The notes below the pieces were generated by a model. The model had not been told where the DNA came from and searched no databases. It saw only the letters and a program-made list of their open reading frames with translations. The position numbers and the translations under genes are program-made. Of a stretch of 64,000 nucleotides of DNA, positions 7,771 through 16,035 are shown piece after piece; the first letter of the stretch is position 1; the number at the start of each line of letters is the position of its first letter. The DNA lies in the NCBI RefSeq assembly GCF_041860085.1, contig NZ_CP124747.1, positions 6,409,001 to 6,473,000 of the forward strand. Direction: 5' to 3'. This stretch comes from Schlesneria sp. DSM 10557. Lineage in GTDB: Bacteria > Planctomycetota > Planctomycetia > Planctomycetales > Planctomycetaceae.

Positions 7771-9084
7771 ATGTCCGTAGACTCACGATTACGAGTGCTG
7801 TTCGTCATTGGCTCCATGGGGGGGGGCGGTGCCGAGCGACAGGTGTTGGAGATTCTGTGGCGCCTCGATCGAACCCGTTTTGTTCCGCACCTGTACCTGG
7901 CAATGAAGCAGGGGGAACTGATGAGCGAAGTCCCCGCTGACGTTCCTGTCGCTGCATACTGGGATCGGCAGCCGGAATCGATTTCGCGTCGTCTGCTGAG
8001 GATCCTGAAACTGACTCGACTTCTGCGCTACCTCCACCTGGCCCGTGTCTTACGCGATCAGAAGATCGATCTCATTTATGACCGGACGTACCTGGCCACG
8101 CTGGACGCCGCTGGTGCCTGCTGGTTCCGGCCCACTCCGCGGATCTCGTGTTGTGTCGCCGACCCACAGCCCGAACTGGAGCAACACGCTCGTTTTTCGG
8201 TCCGAATGGCCTGGTTATTAGCGCGTCGAGCGTACCAGAGTGCTTCCGTCGTCCTTGCCAATTCTGAGGGGTTGCGGCGGAGAATGCTGGACTATTTTCA
8301 TCTTCGTCCAGAGCACGTGAAGGTTTATCAAAATCTGCTCGCCAATGTACGGCCACCGTCTCGAGCAGATGCGGGTGGTCAGGTCGATGCGTTACATGGT
8401 CCGGGAGGGGCGGGAACCGACGAAGCAGCGGCTTCGGTTCCGAAGGAGTCTGCGGGCGAAGTGTCCCCGGAACGGGATGAGCGATGGCAGACGCTGCGGG
8501 CAATTTTCCGGGAGGACAATCCCTCGTTTCTCATTGTCAGTGCCGGGAGGCTTCATCCGCAGAAAGGGTATCAGTACCTGCTCGAAGCCATGCACGAGGT
8601 GGTGAATCATGGGGGGCGTGATGTGCAACTCGTGATCTTCGGTCAGGGGGAGTCACGAAGGGAGCTGACTACTTATATAGAGAAGCACGGTCTGGAGCGG
8701 CACGTCTATCTGGCTGGCTTCGATCGAGACCCCCGGAGGTGGTACCGGCATGCGAAGCTGTTTGTGCTTCCGTCTCTCTCAGATGCGATGCCAAATGCGT
8801 TGATTGAGGCCGTCATCGATGGGGTTCCCGCGCTGGCGACAACGTGTCCGACTGGCCCGAAAGAGATTCTCGCCGACGGAGAACTGGGGGGGCTGGTGCC
8901 GCCCGAGGACGCTCGTGCGCTGGCTGATGCCATCGTGGATGCGATGGATCATCACGAGCAGTGGAGGGCTCGTGCGGTACGGGCTAAGGAGATCATTGAG
9001 AAGACGTTCGACCCCGAATCGGGGATGCACCGGCTCCAGACATTAATGGAAGAGATCGCGCGTGGAGCGATAGCAAAATCCTGA
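7771..9084 (+). CDS. Glycosyltransferase family 4 protein
   Basis: 437-residue GT4/GT-B fold transferase. The N-terminal domain opens with RVLFVIGSMGGGGAERQV, the Gly-rich nucleotide-sugar enzyme start. The C-terminal domain has SAGRLHPQKGYQYLLEAM, VIFGQGESRRELT, LAGFDRDPRRWYRHA and LPSLSDAMPNALIEAV, the last being the EX7E-like donor-binding region. It probably adds a sugar to a cell-surface or exopolysaccharide precursor; the donor is unknown. An insertion of about 45 low-complexity residues (roughly residues 200-245) separates the two domains. A run of nine G at 7818-7826 encodes the Gly loop. It is the only glycan gene here. The terminator at 9214-9252 lies between it and the converging YTV gene. 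Confidence 0.88.
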   Translation: MSVDSRLRVLFVIGSMGGGGAERQVLEILWRLDRTRFVPHLYLAMKQGELMSEVPADVPVAAYWDRQPESISRRLLRILKLTRLLRYLHLARVLRDQKIDLIYDRTYLATLDAAGACWFRPTPRISCCVADPQPELEQHARFSVRMAWLLARRAYQSASVVLANSEGLRRRMLDYFHLRPEHVKVYQNLLANVRPPSRADAGGQVDALHGPGGAGTDEAAASVPKESAGEVSPERDERWQTLRAIFREDNPSFLIVSAGRLHPQKGYQYLLEAMHEVVNHGGRDVQLVIFGQGESRRELTTYIEKHGLERHVYLAGFDRDPRRWYRHAKLFVLPSLSDAMPNALIEAVIDGVPALATTCPTGPKEILADGELGGLVPPEDARALADAIVDAMDHHEQWRARAVRAKEIIEKTFDPESGMHRLQTLMEEIARGAIAKS

Positions 9085-9213
9085 AGTCTCGATCGTGATT
9101 ACTGGCCCACGGGCATTCATGGTGGACAATCGGGATGTCGGCGGGAGAGACGGGGCGAGGAATCTTTCAGGTAAGCCCGTCTGAAATTTGATGCGGGGCT
9201 CGTTGGTGGAACC

Positions 9214-9252
9214 CAAAACGAAGATGCCCCGCGACTCGCATCGCGGGGCATC
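9214..9252 (-). terminator. Terminator of the YTV-repeat gene
   Basis: Perfect 12-bp stem GATGCCCCGCGA/TCGCGGGGCATC (9223-9234, 9241-9252), 6-nt loop, followed on the minus strand by TTCGTTTT. It lies 48 bp past the stop of the minus-strand gene ending at 9300 and may also stop the converging glycosyltransferase transcript. Confidence 0.88.
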
Positions 9253-9299
9253 TCGATTAATCACGTGAGTGACGATTACTCAACAGAGTTGAGCAAGAA

Positions 9300-11480
9300 T
9301 CACTGGCAGCAAGGAGCGGCAGGAGCAGCGTTGCAACCGTTGTTGCAGCATGCACCGTTGGAAGCTGGGACGAGGACCGTCTTTGGAACAAGCTTGCAGA
9401 CCTGAACGGTGACTTCTTTTTCAACCGTTACAGGGACGCAGACATTGTAGGTTTCGGTCTTCTCTTCGTTGACGGTGTCGCAAACCGTGACTTCGTACGA
9501 TTCTTCACGGGTCTTCGCGACGGTTTCCGTGTAGTTGATCGTGCGGGTCTTGGTTTCGGCAACCTGACGGCTGACAGGAACAGTACGGGTACGGTTTTCC
9601 TGTCGGCAGAGCTGAACCTGGTAATCATACTCTTGCTGAGCAGCAACCTGACGGCTCACAGGAACGGTACGGGTGCGGGTTTCCTGACGGCAGAGCTGAA
9701 CCTGGTAATCGTACTCTTGCTGAGTAGCAACCTGTCGTGTGACAGGAACGGTACGGGTGCGGGTTTCCTGACGGCAGAGCTGAACCTGGTAATCGTACTC
9801 TTGCTGAGTAGCAACCTGACGTGAGACAGGAACGGTACGGGTACGGGTTTCCTGACGGCAGAGCTGAACCTGGTAATCGTACTCTTGCTGAGAAGCAACC
9901 TGTCGTGAGACGGGAACGGTACGGGTACGGGTTTCCTGACGGCAGAGCTGAACCTGGTAATCGTACTCTTGCTGAGAAGCAACCTGTCGTGAGACGGGAA
10001 CGGTACGGGTACGGGTTTCCTGACGGCAGAGCTGAACCTGGTAATCGTACTCTTGCTGTGACGTGGTGTAGTTCGTGACCTGCACCTGTCGGGTGCGTGT
10101 TTCTGGGCGACACAGCGTGACGGTGTAGGTGTAAGGAACCTGCTTAGCAACTTGCTGGCAGACGGTGTAAGGAACCTGAACCTGAACTACGTTTGGAACC
10201 CAGTACTGCTGAGTAGCGACTGGGGTACCACATGCACCACCGTTAACAACTCCACCGGCGACGTTTCCGCAGCCGCTGGCGCAGCCACCGCAAGCGGCGG
10301 TTGTACCACAAGGAGCACAGACATTGGCAGCAACACCCACTGGCTGGCAGCCGTTGGAAACGGCGACAGCACGGGTTTCCCAGTGACCCTGGTCCTGGCA
10401 AACGGTGCGGAACTGCTGAACCTGAACGGTGTCATATTCCGTTCGCGACCCCTGTCGTTCTTCCGTGTACGGAACATTGACGGTGTAGGTCTGGTCTACA
10501 GTGCTGACAACGGGGACGGTGACAGTCCGTGTTCCCTTGCGGGTTTCCGTGTAAGGAACGTTGACGGTGTAGGTCTGCTCAACATTGTCGGTGACAGTGT
10601 TGTAGACGGTCCGTGTTCCCTTGCGGGTTTCCGTGTAAGGAACGCTGACGGTGTAGGTCTGCTCAACATTGTCGGTGACAGTGTTGTAGACGGTCCGTGT
10701 TCCCTTGCGGGTTTCCGTGTACGGAACGTTGACGGTGTAGGTCTGCTCAACATTGTCGGTGACAGTGTTGTAGACAGTCCGTGTTCCCTTGCGGGTTTCC
10801 GTGTACGGAACGTTAACGGTGTAGGTCTGCTCAACATTGTCGGTGACAGTGTTGTAGACGGTCCGTGTTCCCTTGCGGGTTTCCGTGTAAGGAACGTTAA
10901 CGGTGTAGGTCTGCTCAACATTGTCGGTGACAGTGTTGTAGACGGTCCGTGTTCCCTTGCGGGTTTCCGTGTACGGAACGCTGACCGTGTAGGTCTGTTC
11001 GACCTGGTCAACCACCGTGTTGTAAACCGTGTAGGACTCTTCCCGCGTACGAGGTTCGTTCTCGTAGTACGTTACGGTGCGAGTCTTGGTTTCGGTGCGT
11101 GGAACTTGTCGAGCAACGGTGTACTTGCGTTCACGCGCTTCTTGACGGTATTCCGTCACGTTGACCTTGCGAACTTCGGTCGTCAGCTGTGGTTCCATGA
11201 CCGTCTGTTCGACCATCGCTGGCCCGCATCCACCGCTGGCGTCGCCGGAGGAAGCATAGCCGACTGAACCGTAACCTGCCGAACCATAGACAACAGAGTT
11301 ACATCCGCTTGACCCGGCAACTGCTGCTCCCGATCCGCAGCTGGGAGCTGCAACGCAACTGGGCACCGAGGCGCAAGTTGCTGGACGTGGTTTGCAGCAG
11401 CGGTGATGCCGATGCCCCGCTTGTGCCGTCGACCCCAACAGGGCGACAGTGGCGACCAAAAGGCCCCATTGTTTAACCAT
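9300..11480 (-). CDS. Secreted Cys-rich YTV-repeat protein
   Basis: 726 residues. A signal peptide (MVKQWGLLVATVALLGSTAQAG) is followed by a Cys/Ser/Gly-rich segment. Residues about 150-330 form an array of six units based on TYTVNVPYTETRKGTRTV; a Cys-rich linker follows; then residues about 470-640 form six units based on QQEYDYQVQLCRQE. A Cys-rich tail ends CCQ. The first array is the YTV domain (PF07639), known from planctomycetes and, as I recall, found in the Rhodopirellula cell-wall fraction. A structural, possibly disulfide-crosslinked, surface role is therefore likely but inferred. ATG 11480 follows GGGGGAGG, a very strong site that suggests high expression. Every odd-frame open stretch inside it is a repeat artefact. 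Confidence 0.9.
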   Translation of the reverse strand: MVKQWGLLVATVALLGSTAQAGHRHHRCCKPRPATCASVPSCVAAPSCGSGAAVAGSSGCNSVVYGSAGYGSVGYASSGDASGGCGPAMVEQTVMEPQLTTEVRKVNVTEYRQEARERKYTVARQVPRTETKTRTVTYYENEPRTREESYTVYNTVVDQVEQTYTVSVPYTETRKGTRTVYNTVTDNVEQTYTVNVPYTETRKGTRTVYNTVTDNVEQTYTVNVPYTETRKGTRTVYNTVTDNVEQTYTVNVPYTETRKGTRTVYNTVTDNVEQTYTVSVPYTETRKGTRTVYNTVTDNVEQTYTVNVPYTETRKGTRTVTVPVVSTVDQTYTVNVPYTEERQGSRTEYDTVQVQQFRTVCQDQGHWETRAVAVSNGCQPVGVAANVCAPCGTTAACGGCASGCGNVAGGVVNGGACGTPVATQQYWVPNVVQVQVPYTVCQQVAKQVPYTYTVTLCRPETRTRQVQVTNYTTSQQEYDYQVQLCRQETRTRTVPVSRQVASQQEYDYQVQLCRQETRTRTVPVSRQVASQQEYDYQVQLCRQETRTRTVPVSRQVATQQEYDYQVQLCRQETRTRTVPVTRQVATQQEYDYQVQLCRQETRTRTVPVSRQVAAQQEYDYQVQLCRQENRTRTVPVSRQVAETKTRTINYTETVAKTREESYEVTVCDTVNEEKTETYNVCVPVTVEKEVTVQVCKLVPKTVLVPASNGACCNNGCNAAPAAPCCQ
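9560..10080 (-). repeat. 84-bp tandem repeat array 2 (QQEYDYQVQL units)
   Basis: Six tandem 84-bp units, anchored by the 3' end of CTGACGGCAGAGCTG at about 84-bp steps from 9604 to 10025. Each unit codes for 28 residues of the YTV protein and carries one Cys. Units differ by only a few bases, so expansion or homogenisation is recent. Confidence 0.92.
10480..11020 (-). repeat. 84-bp tandem repeat array 1 (YTV units)
   Basis: Six tandem 84-bp units, anchored by GTTCCCTTGCGGGTTTCC at 10531, 10615, 10699, 10783, 10867 and 10951. Each codes for 28 residues (TYTVNVPYTETRK... ). The units contain no Cys, unlike array 2. Confidence 0.92.
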
Positions 11481-12420
11481 TCAAACCTCCCCCTCAACAT
11501 GAACAGAAACCGACACTTTCCAAAACAATTTGGAACTTCCAGACGGTCTGGAAGATTAAGCCGCAAAGTTTCGCGCGGAAAACTTTTCGAAATTGATACG
11601 GTTTGGGATTTTCAAACAAATCCTAAGACGCGCTACTACCCATGTCCACTGTAAATATAGGTAATTTCTGCCGTAGCTGAATTTTTAGGTAAAATGCGGC
11701 GTTTGTGTTGTCTGGGATATGTTTGCGGCTCGATTCGCTCGCAACTGTCAGGCAATGTCAAGAATTCGCGAAGAGCGAAACTGCGCCGAAATCTCTCAAG
11801 AATTTCTTGAAGTCGAGTTGGATTGGGGGTCTATACATGCTGTCGTGAAATTGAACGAATAGCAAGTGGTTCCTTTTGCGGAGCTGGCGCATTTGACATT
11901 TTCTTCAAAATTGTCAAATTCATCAGCTGCTTCGCAATCTGGGTTCGCGTCGAAATCTTCAGACAATTTCCAATCCCGGTCGCTTCCATTCCAGCGATGT
12001 GTACACGCGTGTCGACAAGCTTTCAGGTCCAATTCGGCGCTTGTTCGTTTGTTGAAACCGATTCCAGTTTTGACAAATCACCCAGATTTTGTCGCATGCA
12101 GTCGTGCCAGGATTGCAGCGTGTGGAGTGTCCAGGGCGGTCGTCATCGAAGTCGGAAGGAAGGACATCTGTTCTCGCCTATTCGGGTTTGAAGAGATCGG
12201 GATCGATGAATTAAACCGATTCCGCCGCAGGACCTGTGCCAGTGACGGCAGTATGGCAAGTGTTGAGAAGAGGTCCCTTCCCGTCGGCTGCTTCAGTTCA
12301 TCTGGATAGCGTCAATCGTCTTTTTGGCAGTGACTCCAGGCTTGGCAGGTGATTGGCAGGGTTCGTGATGGACCACTTCCAGTTTTTTTTGACCGACCTG
12401 GCTCGTATTGCGGGGGCACT
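11481..12420. other. Long intergenic region with two dyads next to the YTV gene
   Basis: 940 bp between the divergent YTV gene and the protease gene, visibly more AT-rich than the genes. Two back-to-back inverted repeats lie at 11518-11535 and 11536-11554. The rest has several short open frames without recognisable products; I call none of them. Confidence 0.5.
11518..11554 (-). promoter_or_regulatory. Paired dyads in the YTV gene leader
   Basis: TTCCAAA-ACAA-TTTGGAA (11518-11535) directly abuts CTTCCAGAC-G-GTCTGGAAG (11536-11554). They lie 38-74 nt upstream of ATG 11480. They may be operator sites for a dimeric regulator or hairpins in the mRNA leader; the second, nearly without a loop, looks more like a protein-binding palindrome. 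Confidence 0.45.
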
Positions 12421-14175
12421 ATGCTGATGCGTGGAATGACAAGTTTGAAGCGATTGCGTGCGGGAATTGCGTCAGCCGGGGTGCTGATGGCCCTGCCAGG
12501 AATGATGATCTGCTGCAGCGCAACATTGGCCGTAGCACAGGGGGTCACACCGACGGTGCTGACTTCGAAAATGATTCGCTCGATGCCGGGCGTCGATATC
12601 ACCCGAATCAAAACACCTCTGGCTCAGCCCGCTTCGGGAACAGCCGTAACCACCATACCGCTCGCGGATACCTTCCGGCTGCATAGCCAAGCCACGGCTA
12701 CCAAGACGATCTACCTGGATTTTGACGGTCACACGACGATCAATACGCCCTGGAACACTGGCAGTGGCGCGATTACCACTGCGCCATTTACGTTGGACTC
12801 CAATCGGGCCTTCTCCAATACAGAATTGCTCGCGATTCAGGAGATCTGGCGACGGACGGCGGAAGCGTTTTCTCCCTTCAATGTTAACGTCACGACTCAA
12901 GAGCCACCTCTTGCTGACCTGATCAACTCGGGGGGAAGTGATACCCGCTGGGGGATTCGCGTTCTGATCGGAACATCAACACCCTCGCCCGCTCCGGATG
13001 CAGGGGGCGTCGCGTTTCTCAATAGTTTCCCAGCAAGTGCGGACGTTCCCTGTTTCGTGTTTCCTGCAAGTCTGGCAAATACTTCCAAGTTCATTGCTGA
13101 CGCAACGATCCATGAAGTCGGACACACATTGGGCCTTGATCACGATGGACGAATTTCTCCCGCCGAGGGCTATTACTACGGCCACGGTTCGGGGGTGACT
13201 GGTTGGGCGCCTCACATGGGGGTTGGCTACGAACAGAACCTTGTGCAGTGGAGCAAGGGTGAGTATCTGAGCGCCAATAACCTGGAAGACGACCTGGCGA
13301 TCATCACCACACGAAACGGATTCACTTATCTGGCGGATGACTACGCCAACGATCGGACTTCCGCAGCCGCGATCAATGGGACTCGTGGTTTGGGGGCGGC
13401 CGCGAATATTTTCAACGTCGCGCAGACGGGCGTGATTACGACGCGAACCGATACAGACTGGTTCAAATTGACGGTGGGGAATGGGACTCTGGTGCTCACT
13501 GCCACCGGGGGAATTGCCAATACGATGCTTGATATCCAGATGGATCTTTACACAAGCACGGGCTCACTGCTGGCCAGCAGCAATCCGACCGATCAGTTGA
13601 CCGCTTCGATCAACCGTAATGTGACCGCAGGGGTCTATTACGTGCGAATCGACGGTGTCGGCAATGGCCAGGTGCTGGGAACGGGATACTCAGACTATGG
13701 CAGCATTGGGACATACAACATCGCCGGTTCGTTTGTCGCTCCTCCGACAGTCGTTTCCTCTCGCGTTGTCGCTTCGTACTCAAGTGCGACGAAGACCCTG
13801 GCATTAACCGGTGACGGGATGGGCAACTCGTTGACCGTTACGCTTCAGGCTGGAAGCCTCAAGGTCGAAGGGGCCAATGGTACGAGCATTGGCATCGTGG
13901 GAAGTGGCGGCGCGATCACGACCGTCCCCTCGACGACGTTTGCACACACTGGAAAGCTGATTTTAACGGCTGACCTGGGTGACGGGGATGACGCGATTGC
14001 AGTGCTCGGGGTTGATTCTTCGACGACGAACATCAGTCTGGGGAACGGAAGCGACCGGGCGGCGTTTACCCTCTGCAATATCGGCACGTTAAGTGTCAAT
14101 GGTGGTGCAGGGACTGACGTCATCACCACGACATCAAGCACAATTGGTCAGTTCAACGGCACGAGTATCCCGTAA
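12421..14175 (+). CDS. Secreted metzincin-like zinc metalloprotease
   Basis: 584 residues. The N-terminus has a basic start and hydrophobic segment ending near VAQG (signal peptide). The zinc site is HEVGHTLGLDHDG with His231, Glu232, His235 and His241: the HExxHxxGxxH arrangement of metzincins. Upstream, IYLDFDGHT and WRRTAEAFSPFNVNVT match the catalytic-domain framework of planctomycete pre-peptidase proteins. Residues about 325-440 (YADDYANDR..., TDTDWFKLTV, GVYYVRIDG) look like a PPC-type beta-sandwich, and the tail from about 460 is a repetitive beta region. It probably acts outside the cytoplasm. ATG 12421 follows GCGGGGGC; the frame opens upstream to 12349 but adds sequence ahead of the signal. 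Confidence 0.85.
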   Translation: MLMRGMTSLKRLRAGIASAGVLMALPGMMICCSATLAVAQGVTPTVLTSKMIRSMPGVDITRIKTPLAQPASGTAVTTIPLADTFRLHSQATATKTIYLDFDGHTTINTPWNTGSGAITTAPFTLDSNRAFSNTELLAIQEIWRRTAEAFSPFNVNVTTQEPPLADLINSGGSDTRWGIRVLIGTSTPSPAPDAGGVAFLNSFPASADVPCFVFPASLANTSKFIADATIHEVGHTLGLDHDGRISPAEGYYYGHGSGVTGWAPHMGVGYEQNLVQWSKGEYLSANNLEDDLAIITTRNGFTYLADDYANDRTSAAAINGTRGLGAAANIFNVAQTGVITTRTDTDWFKLTVGNGTLVLTATGGIANTMLDIQMDLYTSTGSLLASSNPTDQLTASINRNVTAGVYYVRIDGVGNGQVLGTGYSDYGSIGTYNIAGSFVAPPTVVSSRVVASYSSATKTLALTGDGMGNSLTVTLQAGSLKVEGANGTSIGIVGSGGAITTVPSTTFAHTGKLILTADLGDGDDAIAVLGVDSSTTNISLGNGSDRAAFTLCNIGTLSVNGGAGTDVITTTSSTIGQFNGTSIP

Positions 14176-14190
14176 TCGGACGCAAAAATG

Positions 14191-14217
14191 AGGTGGTTCG
14201 GGTTCCCTGGACCACCT
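14191..14217 (+). terminator. Possible terminator after the metalloprotease
   Basis: Stem AGGTGGT/ACCACCT 16 bp past the stop codon, followed by TCTTCT. The stem is short and the T-run interrupted. Confidence 0.4.
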
Positions 14218-14251
14218 TCTTCTGCCTTGCTGCGAACGCTTCATTTCCGAC

Positions 14252-14294
14252 TTTCCGTGTGGTAGACTCAGACCGTTTGGGAACCACACGGAAA
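14252..14294 (+). promoter_or_regulatory. Strong hairpin in the carA leader
   Basis: Perfect 12-bp inverted repeat TTTCCGTGTGGT (14252-14263) / ACCACACGGAAA (14283-14294), 19-nt loop. The right arm ends 10 nt before ATG 14305 and overlaps the only purine-rich ribosome-binding candidate, so folding should limit translation. It could be a regulatory leader or an operator. Confidence 0.5.
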
Positions 14295-14304
14295 CCGGAA
14301 AATT

Positions 14305-15438
14305 ATGAGTCTGCTAGAACCTGCGAAACTCGCCCTCGCTGATGGTACGGTCTTTACCGGCACCGCATTTGGAGCACAGGGCGAGGTTTATGGCGAAGTC
14401 TGTTTCAATACGAGTATGTCGGGTTACCAGGAGATTCTGACCGACCCATCCTACTGTGGGCAGATCGTCACGATGACGTATCCACTGATCGGCAACTACG
14501 GAATCAATTCCGAAGATGTCGAAAGTCGGGGGCTGTTCCTGCGGGGCTTTGTCGTGCGGGAATTGTGTCGGCAACCCAGCAATTTTCGATCACTCACTTC
14601 ACTGGATGACTACCTGCGCAAGAACGGTGTCGTCGGAATTGAAGGAGTCGATACGCGGGCTCTCGTGCGGCGACTCAGAATTCGGGGAGCCATGACCGGC
14701 GTCCTTTCGTCGGTCGATCTCGATGACGAATCACTCGTCAGAAAAGCACAGCAAAGTCCGACGCTGGTCGGACGCGACCTGATTCAGGAAGTCATGCCGA
14801 AGGAACCGTTTGAGTGGTCCGAAGGCCTGTCGGATCTCGGAGCAAGCGGGACTGCCAGGACGACCTTGAGTGACAAACAGCCTCATGTCGTGGCAATCGA
14901 CTACGGCATGAAGTGGAACATCCTGCGGCACCTGAAGGCGATAGGATGTCGGGTGACGGTTGTTCCCGGAAACGCGTCCGCCGAAGAAGTGCTCGCACTC
15001 AAACCGGACGGCGTATTTCTGTCTAACGGGCCTGGCGATCCGGAACCCCTCACCTACGCGATCTCGACGATTCGCAATTTGCTCGGCAAGACACCCGTTT
15101 TCGGGATTTGTCTGGGCCATCAGCTTCTGGGACTGGCCAGCGGTGCCGAGACATACAAGCTGAAGTTTGGGCATCGAGGGGCCAATCAACCCGTTCTGAA
15201 TAAAGCGAACGGTCGGGTTGAGATCACATCGCAGAACCATGGTTTTGCAATCTCGGCCGAGACACTGCCCGACAGCCTCGAAGTCACCCACGTGAATCTG
15301 AACGATCAGACGATCGAAGGGTTTCGACATCGAGAGTTTCCCGCCTTCAGTGTGCAGTATCATCCTGAGGCCGCAGCCGGACCGCATGACAGCAGCTATC
15401 TCTTTCAAGAGTTTCTGCAGTTGATGGCCAAGGCTTGA
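14305..15438 (+). CDS. carA: Carbamoyl-phosphate synthase small (glutaminase) subunit
   Basis: 377 residues. CarA hydrolyses glutamine and passes ammonia to CarB for carbamoyl phosphate, the precursor of arginine and pyrimidines. The N-terminal domain begins with LADGTVFTGTAFG and FNTSMSGYQEILTDPSYCGQIV. The class I amidotransferase domain has SNGPGDPE, the nucleophile Cys269 in GICLGHQLLG, and His353/Glu355 in QYHPEA. Length is standard. carB is not adjacent: the next gene is ndk, so the two subunits are encoded apart, as often seen outside enterobacteria. The leader hairpin at 14252-14294 sits just upstream. Confidence 0.97.
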   Translation: MSLLEPAKLALADGTVFTGTAFGAQGEVYGEVCFNTSMSGYQEILTDPSYCGQIVTMTYPLIGNYGINSEDVESRGLFLRGFVVRELCRQPSNFRSLTSLDDYLRKNGVVGIEGVDTRALVRRLRIRGAMTGVLSSVDLDDESLVRKAQQSPTLVGRDLIQEVMPKEPFEWSEGLSDLGASGTARTTLSDKQPHVVAIDYGMKWNILRHLKAIGCRVTVVPGNASAEEVLALKPDGVFLSNGPGDPEPLTYAISTIRNLLGKTPVFGICLGHQLLGLASGAETYKLKFGHRGANQPVLNKANGRVEITSQNHGFAISAETLPDSLEVTHVNLNDQTIEGFRHREFPAFSVQYHPEAAAGPHDSSYLFQEFLQLMAKA

Positions 15439-15558
15439 GCCGACACCGGCCATCGTCTCTAGTCTGATCAAGTGGTTCCAGATTGGCACTATTCGTCGCG
15501 GTGACGTTGTTGGCCGGAATGAGTCAACTTTCATTTTTCAACAGTTAAGGAATGTTCG

Positions 15559-16026
15559 ATGGCGCTGGAACGTAGTTTTGTTTTGCTGAAGCCCGATGCC
15601 GTGGCTCGTCGTCTGGTGGGAGAGATCCTGGGACGATTCGAGTCCAAGGGACTGAAGATTGTCGGGATGAAGATGCTGAAGGTGACACCCGAGCTTTCCA
15701 AGCAGCACTACGCCGAACACGTCAGCAAGCCGTTCTATCCCATGCTTGAGCAGTTCATCACCTCGGGGCCGGTCATTGCTCTGGCCGTTGAAGGGCCTCA
15801 GGCGATCTCCGTGATTCGGGCCATGCTCGGTTCAACCAATGGACGGGAAGCTCCGCTGGGAACCATCCGTGGCGATTTCGGGTTGAGTCGTCAGATGAAC
15901 CTGGTTCATGGCAGTGACGGTACTGATGCTGCTGCCCGCGAACTGGCCATTTACTTCAAGCCAGAAGAATTGCTCAACTACCAGGACTCGCTTGATCCCT
16001 GGACCTGTGCCTCAGACGAGAAGTAA
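15559..16026 (+). CDS. ndk: Nucleoside diphosphate kinase
   Basis: 155 residues. Transfers the gamma phosphate between nucleoside tri- and diphosphates through a phosphohistidine. It starts ERSFVLLKPDAVARRLVGEI and has the active-site His117 in NLVHGSD, with GTIRGDFG before it. The length is a little above the usual 140-150 because of a short C-terminal tail (DPWTCASDEK). ATG follows AAGGAATG. It ends 9 bp from the converging MoxR gene. Confidence 0.97.
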   Translation: MALERSFVLLKPDAVARRLVGEILGRFESKGLKIVGMKMLKVTPELSKQHYAEHVSKPFYPMLEQFITSGPVIALAVEGPQAISVIRAMLGSTNGREAPLGTIRGDFGLSRQMNLVHGSDGTDAAARELAIYFKPEELLNYQDSLDPWTCASDEK

Positions 16027-16035
16027 GCGGGTCTT

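Noticed and set aside
9560..11020. CRISPR array
   Set aside because: The 84-bp units have no variable spacers, stay in frame and code for repeats of one protein.
10152..11267. 371-codon plus-strand open frame antisense to the YTV gene
   Set aside because: The frame stays open because the antisense of a regular codon repeat has no stop; the protein is a low-complexity mirror of the repeats and has no ribosome-binding site or family.
11866..12309. 147-codon open frame in the 940-bp spacer
   Set aside because: No ribosome-binding site, no motif, compositional look of non-coding sequence.
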